Shown in pieces: positions 6,864 to 9,128 of a stretch of 9,128 bases of DNA; positions within the stretch are counted from its first letter, which is position 1; every line of letters starts with the position of its first letter. Position numbers and translations under genes: made by a program. Source of the DNA: Thermoanaerobaculales bacterium (lineage in GTDB: Bacteria; Acidobacteriota; Thermoanaerobaculia; Thermoanaerobaculales; Sulfomarinibacteraceae); assembly GCA_029938595.1 (NCBI GenBank), contig JAOZUP010000144.1, forward strand, positions 1 to 9,128. Direction: 5' to 3'. Below the pieces are notes generated by a model. It was given only the letters and a program-made list of their open reading frames with translations. It made no database searches and had not been told where the DNA came from.

Positions 6864-7522
6864 TTTTCATTTCCTTTTCGTGGCTCGGCGGAGACGCCGT
6901 GCAGGGCCAGATCGCCGAGGAGGCCGGCGATGTCGGTTTCGGCTGCGGAAAGATCGAGCGCGGTGCCGAGCTCGGCCGCGCGTTCCCGCAACGGATTGAT
7001 GCTGGTGAGGAAGAGCGCCGCGCCGACGATCGAGAGGTGGGTCAGTACCGGATCGGTGTCACGGAACTCGCCCGCCTCGCGGCCCTCGGCGAGGAGGCCG
7101 CCCACCACTTCGATCATTCCGAGCATGCGGCGCAGTACCTCGGGTGCGAGGTTGGCGCCGCCTGAGGCGATCTCGCGCAGCATTATGCGGGGGTGGTCGG
7201 GAATGCTGTGGACGATGCCGACGATGGCGCCGATCACCGCCTGCAGACGCGCGCTCGCCGGCCCCTCGGTCGCCGAAGCCGCCGCCAGCGCCTCCTCGAC
7301 CCGCTCCAAGTTGTGGGTCAGAACGGCCGTGTAGAGGGCCTGCTTGTCGCCAACGTGGTAGTAGAGCATCGCCTTGTTGACGCCTGCCCGGCGCGCGATC
7401 TCGTCCACCCTGGCGCCGTCGAAGCCCTTGTCGGCGAAGATCGCCGACGCGGCGCCGACGATGCGCTCCCTCGTGTGAGATGACGGTGTGTCCGCCACAG
7501 CTCGACCCACCTGGTCCCCCAT
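6860..7522 (-). CDS. TetR-family transcriptional repressor of the efflux operon
   Basis: DNA-binding regulator of 220 residues, first gene of the operon. The N-terminal three-helix TetR domain spans about 16-62, with IVGAASAIFADKGFDGARVD leading into the helix-turn-helix (EIARRAGVNKAMLYYHVGDK, 41-60) and the usual 'K-x-x-L-Y' exit. The rest is an all-helical ligand and dimer domain with no close match that I recognise. It is not a close copy of E. coli CecR. Two palindromes lie directly upstream of its start, so autorepression of the whole operon is the natural reading. The ATG at 7520-7522 has no Shine-Dalgarno and its T lies in the operator. A GTG at codon 5 (7508-7510) is preceded by GGGGGA and could be the real start without harming the domain. 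The inducing ligand is unknown. Confidence 0.92.
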   Translation of the reverse strand: MGDQVGRAVADTPSSHTRERIVGAASAIFADKGFDGARVDEIARRAGVNKAMLYYHVGDKQALYTAVLTHNLERVEEALAAASATEGPASARLQAVIGAIVGIVHSIPDHPRIMLREIASGGANLAPEVLRRMLGMIEVVGGLLAEGREAGEFRDTDPVLTHLSIVGAALFLTSINPLRERAAELGTALDLSAAETDIAGLLGDLALHGVSAEPRKGNEK

Positions 7523-7539
7523 TTAACCAAACGGTTAAA
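7522..7539. promoter_or_regulatory. Operator 1, palindrome at the TetR start codon
   Basis: TTTAACC (7522-7528) and GGTTAAA (7533-7539) are exact inverted repeats around AAAC, an 18-bp site of the size TetR dimers bind. It covers the 5' leader of the operon mRNA and touches the start codon. Binding here would block elongation or escape by polymerase from the promoter at 7553-7581. It shares base 7539 with the next palindrome. Confidence 0.7.
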
Positions 7540-7552
7540 CTAACTAGTTAGT
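7539..7552. promoter_or_regulatory. Operator 2, perfect 14-bp palindrome at the transcription start
   Basis: ACTAACTAGTTAGT is its own reverse complement. It sits immediately downstream of the -10 box (7553-7558), so the expected start point of the mRNA (about 7546) is at its centre. With operator 1 it gives four TAAC/GTTA half-sites (7524-7527, 7534-7537, 7541-7544, 7547-7550). The two palindrome centres are 15 bp apart, suggesting two dimers or a choice of registers. Confidence 0.7.
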
Positions 7553-7581
7553 AAAATACGACTCCCTACCGGCCCTGTCAA
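7553..7581 (-). promoter_or_regulatory. Sigma70-type promoter of the TetR-efflux operon
   Basis: Read on the minus strand there is a consensus -35 box TTGACA (7576-7581), a 17-bp spacer (7559-7575) and a -10 box TATTTT (7553-7558), four of six matches to TATAAT. Transcription would begin near 7546, about 24 bases before the ATG. It is the best promoter in the window and is the only one needed for the seven genes, since no intergenic gap exists inside the operon. Confidence 0.75.
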
Positions 7582-7665
7582 CCGACAAACCCGCAAATCT
7601 CACCACGTTGCACCCATCGGGAATATGTGGCATCGTATGCGCCATTAGATTTGAGGAATGAAACT

Positions 7666-7673
7666 GGGGAGAG
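7666..7673 (+). promoter_or_regulatory. Ribosome binding site that decides the DUF481 start
   Basis: GGGGAGAG lies eight bases before the ATG at 7682. The upstream in-frame ATG at 7658 has GAGGA touching it with no spacer, which is too close to work well. The downstream start also puts the signal peptide near the N-terminus. No convincing + strand promoter was found between 7582 and 7665. Confidence 0.65.
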
Positions 7674-7681
7674 TATTTGAA

Positions 7682-8794
7682 ATGACCTATCTGATTCTGA
7701 ACCGCAAGCTCGAGAGTTTCTTGATGCTGATCTTGATTGCTGCGTTCGTCCTTGCGGCGAGCCCCGTACTCGCCGAGGATGGCGAGAAGAGCTGGCAGCC
7801 CCAGCCGCCCATGCCCGACGACTTCGACTGGGTCCAGATGACCTCGGGCGAGTGGCTCAAGGGCGAGATCATCGCCATGTACGAAGAGGAGTTCGAGTTC
7901 GACAGCAAAGAATTTGACATGCAAACTCTGGACTGGGAGGACATCCAGCAGATACGGTCGGCGCAGACCATGCAGGTGGCGTTTCTCGACGACACGATCG
8001 CGATCGGAAAACTGCTTGTCGACGGCGACACCGTGCGGGTGATGGGCGAGCAAGACTGGGAGTACGAGCGCGCCCAGATCCTCTCCATCACCGCCGGAGA
8101 GCCCAAGGAGTGGAATTACTGGTCCGCCAAGGTGAGCGCAGGGTTCAACATCCGCTCCGGCAACACCGACCAGACGGAGTTCAACACCAAGGCAGACTTC
8201 ATGCGCCGGACTCCGAAGAACCGCATCAACTTCGACTACCTCGGAACCTTTTCAGAGACCAATGGCGAAACCATCGCCGACAGCCAACGCGCGAGTGCCG
8301 GCTGGAACCATTTTATCTCGCGACGTTTCTACATCACTCCGGTGTACGGTGAGTACTACCGGGATCCCTTCCAGAACATCGCCAGCCGATGGACCCTCGG
8401 CACCGGCCTCGGCTACCAGATCATCGACACCTCGAAGATCAACTGGAGTGTGGATGGCGGCATCGCCTACCAGCTAACCAACTTTGACGACGTGCTGTCG
8501 GAGGAGTCGGATTCGGAGAGCTCGCCCGCTCTGGTGCTCGGCACCAAGTACGACAACGAGCTGACAGGCTGGCTGGACTATTTCTTCGCTTACAAGTTCT
8601 ATATCGTCAACGAGGAGTCCGGGACCTACACCCATCACCTGGAAACCGGGTTCGAGTTCGATCTGATTGGCGACCTCGACTTCGATGTCACCTGGGTGTG
8701 GGATCGCATCAAGGATCCGCGACGGAAGACTGATGGAACCCTCCCGGACTCGGACGACTTCCGGATGATGTTCGGACTGGGTTTCAGCTTCTAA
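7682..8794 (+). CDS. DUF481 (YdiY-like) outer membrane beta-barrel protein
   Basis: Secreted protein of 370 residues from ATG 7682 (378 from 7658). A signal peptide covers about 1-31 (hydrophobic 13-27, cut near SPVLA-ED). Residues 45-138 hold two short beta-rich modules, one starting WVQMTSGEWLKGEI and one MQVAFLDDTIAIGKLLVDGD. They look like the 'write a small barrel, then a second' N-terminal region often seen before DUF481. From about 145 the DUF481 domain begins with the hallmark AGFNIRSGNTDQTEFN (153-168) and continues as alternating amphipathic strands to a C-terminal phenylalanine (FGLGFSF), as expected for Bam-inserted barrels. It is rich in Asp, Glu, Trp and Tyr, unlike the Ala/Arg-rich efflux proteins. 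E. coli YdiY of this family is described as acid-inducible and other members as salt-induced; molecular function is not established. It is divergent from the operon and not obviously co-regulated. Confidence 0.85.
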   Translation: MTYLILNRKLESFLMLILIAAFVLAASPVLAEDGEKSWQPQPPMPDDFDWVQMTSGEWLKGEIIAMYEEEFEFDSKEFDMQTLDWEDIQQIRSAQTMQVAFLDDTIAIGKLLVDGDTVRVMGEQDWEYERAQILSITAGEPKEWNYWSAKVSAGFNIRSGNTDQTEFNTKADFMRRTPKNRINFDYLGTFSETNGETIADSQRASAGWNHFISRRFYITPVYGEYYRDPFQNIASRWTLGTGLGYQIIDTSKINWSVDGGIAYQLTNFDDVLSEESDSESSPALVLGTKYDNELTGWLDYFFAYKFYIVNEESGTYTHHLETGFEFDLIGDLDFDVTWVWDRIKDPRRKTDGTLPDSDDFRMMFGLGFSF

Positions 8795-8831
8795 TCGCCC
8801 ACCCACCCAGGTACAAATTCAGGGCACAAGG

Positions 8832-8853
8832 CCACCTGCCCGGGTGCAGGTGG
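8832..8853 (+). terminator. GC-rich hairpin after the DUF481 gene
   Basis: CCACCTGC (8832-8839) pairs exactly with GCAGGTGG (8846-8853) over a 6-nt loop, 38 bases past the TAA at 8792-8794. A competing pairing uses CACCCACC (8800-8807) with GGTGGGTG (8849-8856). No U-tract follows, so this may be a weak or factor-dependent terminator. Confidence 0.4.
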
Positions 8854-8893
8854 GTGCGGGAGAGTCGGTGTTAGGCTTACCTGAACCAACTAT

Positions 8894-8899
8894 AAGGGG
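8894..8899 (+). promoter_or_regulatory. Ribosome binding site for the right-edge gene
   Basis: AAGGGG lies seven bases before the ATG at 8907-8909. It is a good Shine-Dalgarno match with good spacing, and it supports this start for a gene that has no stop in the window. Confidence 0.6.
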
Positions 8900-8906
8900 T
8901 GACTTC

Positions 8907-9128
8907 ATGATATCCATCTGTCCGAAATCCGTGGTGTTGCTGGTTGCCGTTGTGTTGGTGAGTGGGGGGCTCTGTTCGCTGGATGCGCAGCAAGGGTCTG
9001 AGCCGGCGGCTACCGCCGAAGACCCATTGTTGATCGAGTTCCGGGAGCTTTTCAAGGCTGCTGAGGAGAAGAAACAGGAGTATGACCGGATTGAAGGCGA
9101 GATCACCTCGGCAGCCGGTGGAGACAAG
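8907..9128 (+). CDS. Exported protein of unknown function, N-terminal 74 residues (partial at right edge)
   Basis: The frame is open from ATG 8907 through the last base, giving 74 residues with no stop. Residues 1-27 form a signal peptide: MISICPKS, a hydrophobic core VVLLVAVVLV, then SGGLCSLDAQ with likely cleavage at DAQ-QG. The mature start is a short Ser/Pro/Ala linker, then a charged helix (LLIEFRELFKAAEEKKQEYD, about 43-62) with coiled-coil character. There is too little to name a family. Periplasmic helices like this precede several inner-membrane channel and secretion proteins, but nothing here chooses among them. It follows the DUF481 gene after 112 bases on the same strand, with a hairpin between, so shared transcription is possible but not shown. 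Coding is supported by the ribosome site and the signal peptide. Confidence 0.65.
   Translation, partial: MISICPKSVVLLVAVVLVSGGLCSLDAQQGSEPAATAEDPLLIEFRELFKAAEEKKQEYDRIEGEITSAAGGDK

Noticed and set aside
7658..7681. Upstream ATG for the DUF481 protein
   Set aside because: Its purine run touches the ATG with no spacer, while ATG 7682 has GGGGAGAG at 8 bases and a better-placed signal peptide.
8891..8896. TATAAG as a -10 box for the right-edge gene
   Set aside because: It overlaps the Shine-Dalgarno AAGGGG, so a transcript starting from it would lack the ribosome site; no good -35 box at 17 bp.
1..9128. CRISPR array, transposase or phage genes
   Set aside because: No regularly spaced identical repeats, no transposase or integrase motifs and no terminal inverted repeats with target duplication were seen.

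Overview
The window is GC-rich, gene-dense DNA from a Gram-negative (double-membrane) bacterium. It encodes a TolC-type outer-membrane channel, a probable lipoprotein periplasmic adaptor and a DUF481-type outer-membrane beta-barrel. The phylum cannot be fixed from the sequence. The intergenic hairpin repeats and GC-rich style recall Acidobacteriota or similar environmental lineages, but that is only an impression.

Layout. (1) 1-177, + strand: C-terminal end of a gene cut by the left edge, possibly an arylamine N-acetyltransferase. (2) 178-423: a non-coding gap between two convergent genes, packed with inverted and direct repeats, including a three-way-junction fold and two hairpin copies that differ by a compensatory base-pair change. 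(3) 424-7522, - strand: a seven-gene operon transcribed right to left: TetR regulator, HlyD/YbhG-type adaptor, ABC ATPase 1, TolC-type channel, ABC ATPase 2, ABC-2 permease 1, ABC-2 permease 2. Five junctions are 4-base ATGA/GTGA overlaps and the sixth is a stop codon directly abutting an ATG. (4) 7523-7681: divergent intergenic region with a strong sigma70-like promoter for the operon (TTGACA, 17 bp, TATTTT) and two abutting palindromes at the expected transcription start, which are probable operators for the TetR protein. (5) 7682-8794, + strand: a secreted DUF481-family outer-membrane protein. (6) 8795-8906: short gap with a GC-rich hairpin. (7) 8907 to the right edge, + strand: start of a second exported protein, unidentified.

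How the genes work together. The operon resembles Escherichia coli cecR-ybhG-ybhF-ybhS-ybhR, an ABC-2-type drug/cation exporter, with two differences. The double ATPase YbhF is present as two separate genes, and an outer-membrane factor gene lies between them, so one transcript supplies every part of an envelope-spanning pump. ATPase 1 has YbhF N-half traits (LSGGMKQ signature, no switch histidine). ATPase 2 has C-half traits (LP-GF signature, intact switch histidine). The TetR product probably represses its own operon and is released by a pump substrate or related ligand, which is unknown.

I see no phage, transposase, CRISPR array, rRNA or tRNA. The core is a recognisable system in an unusually complete and compact form. 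The least explained parts are the structured repeat block at 178-423 and the double-palindrome operator.
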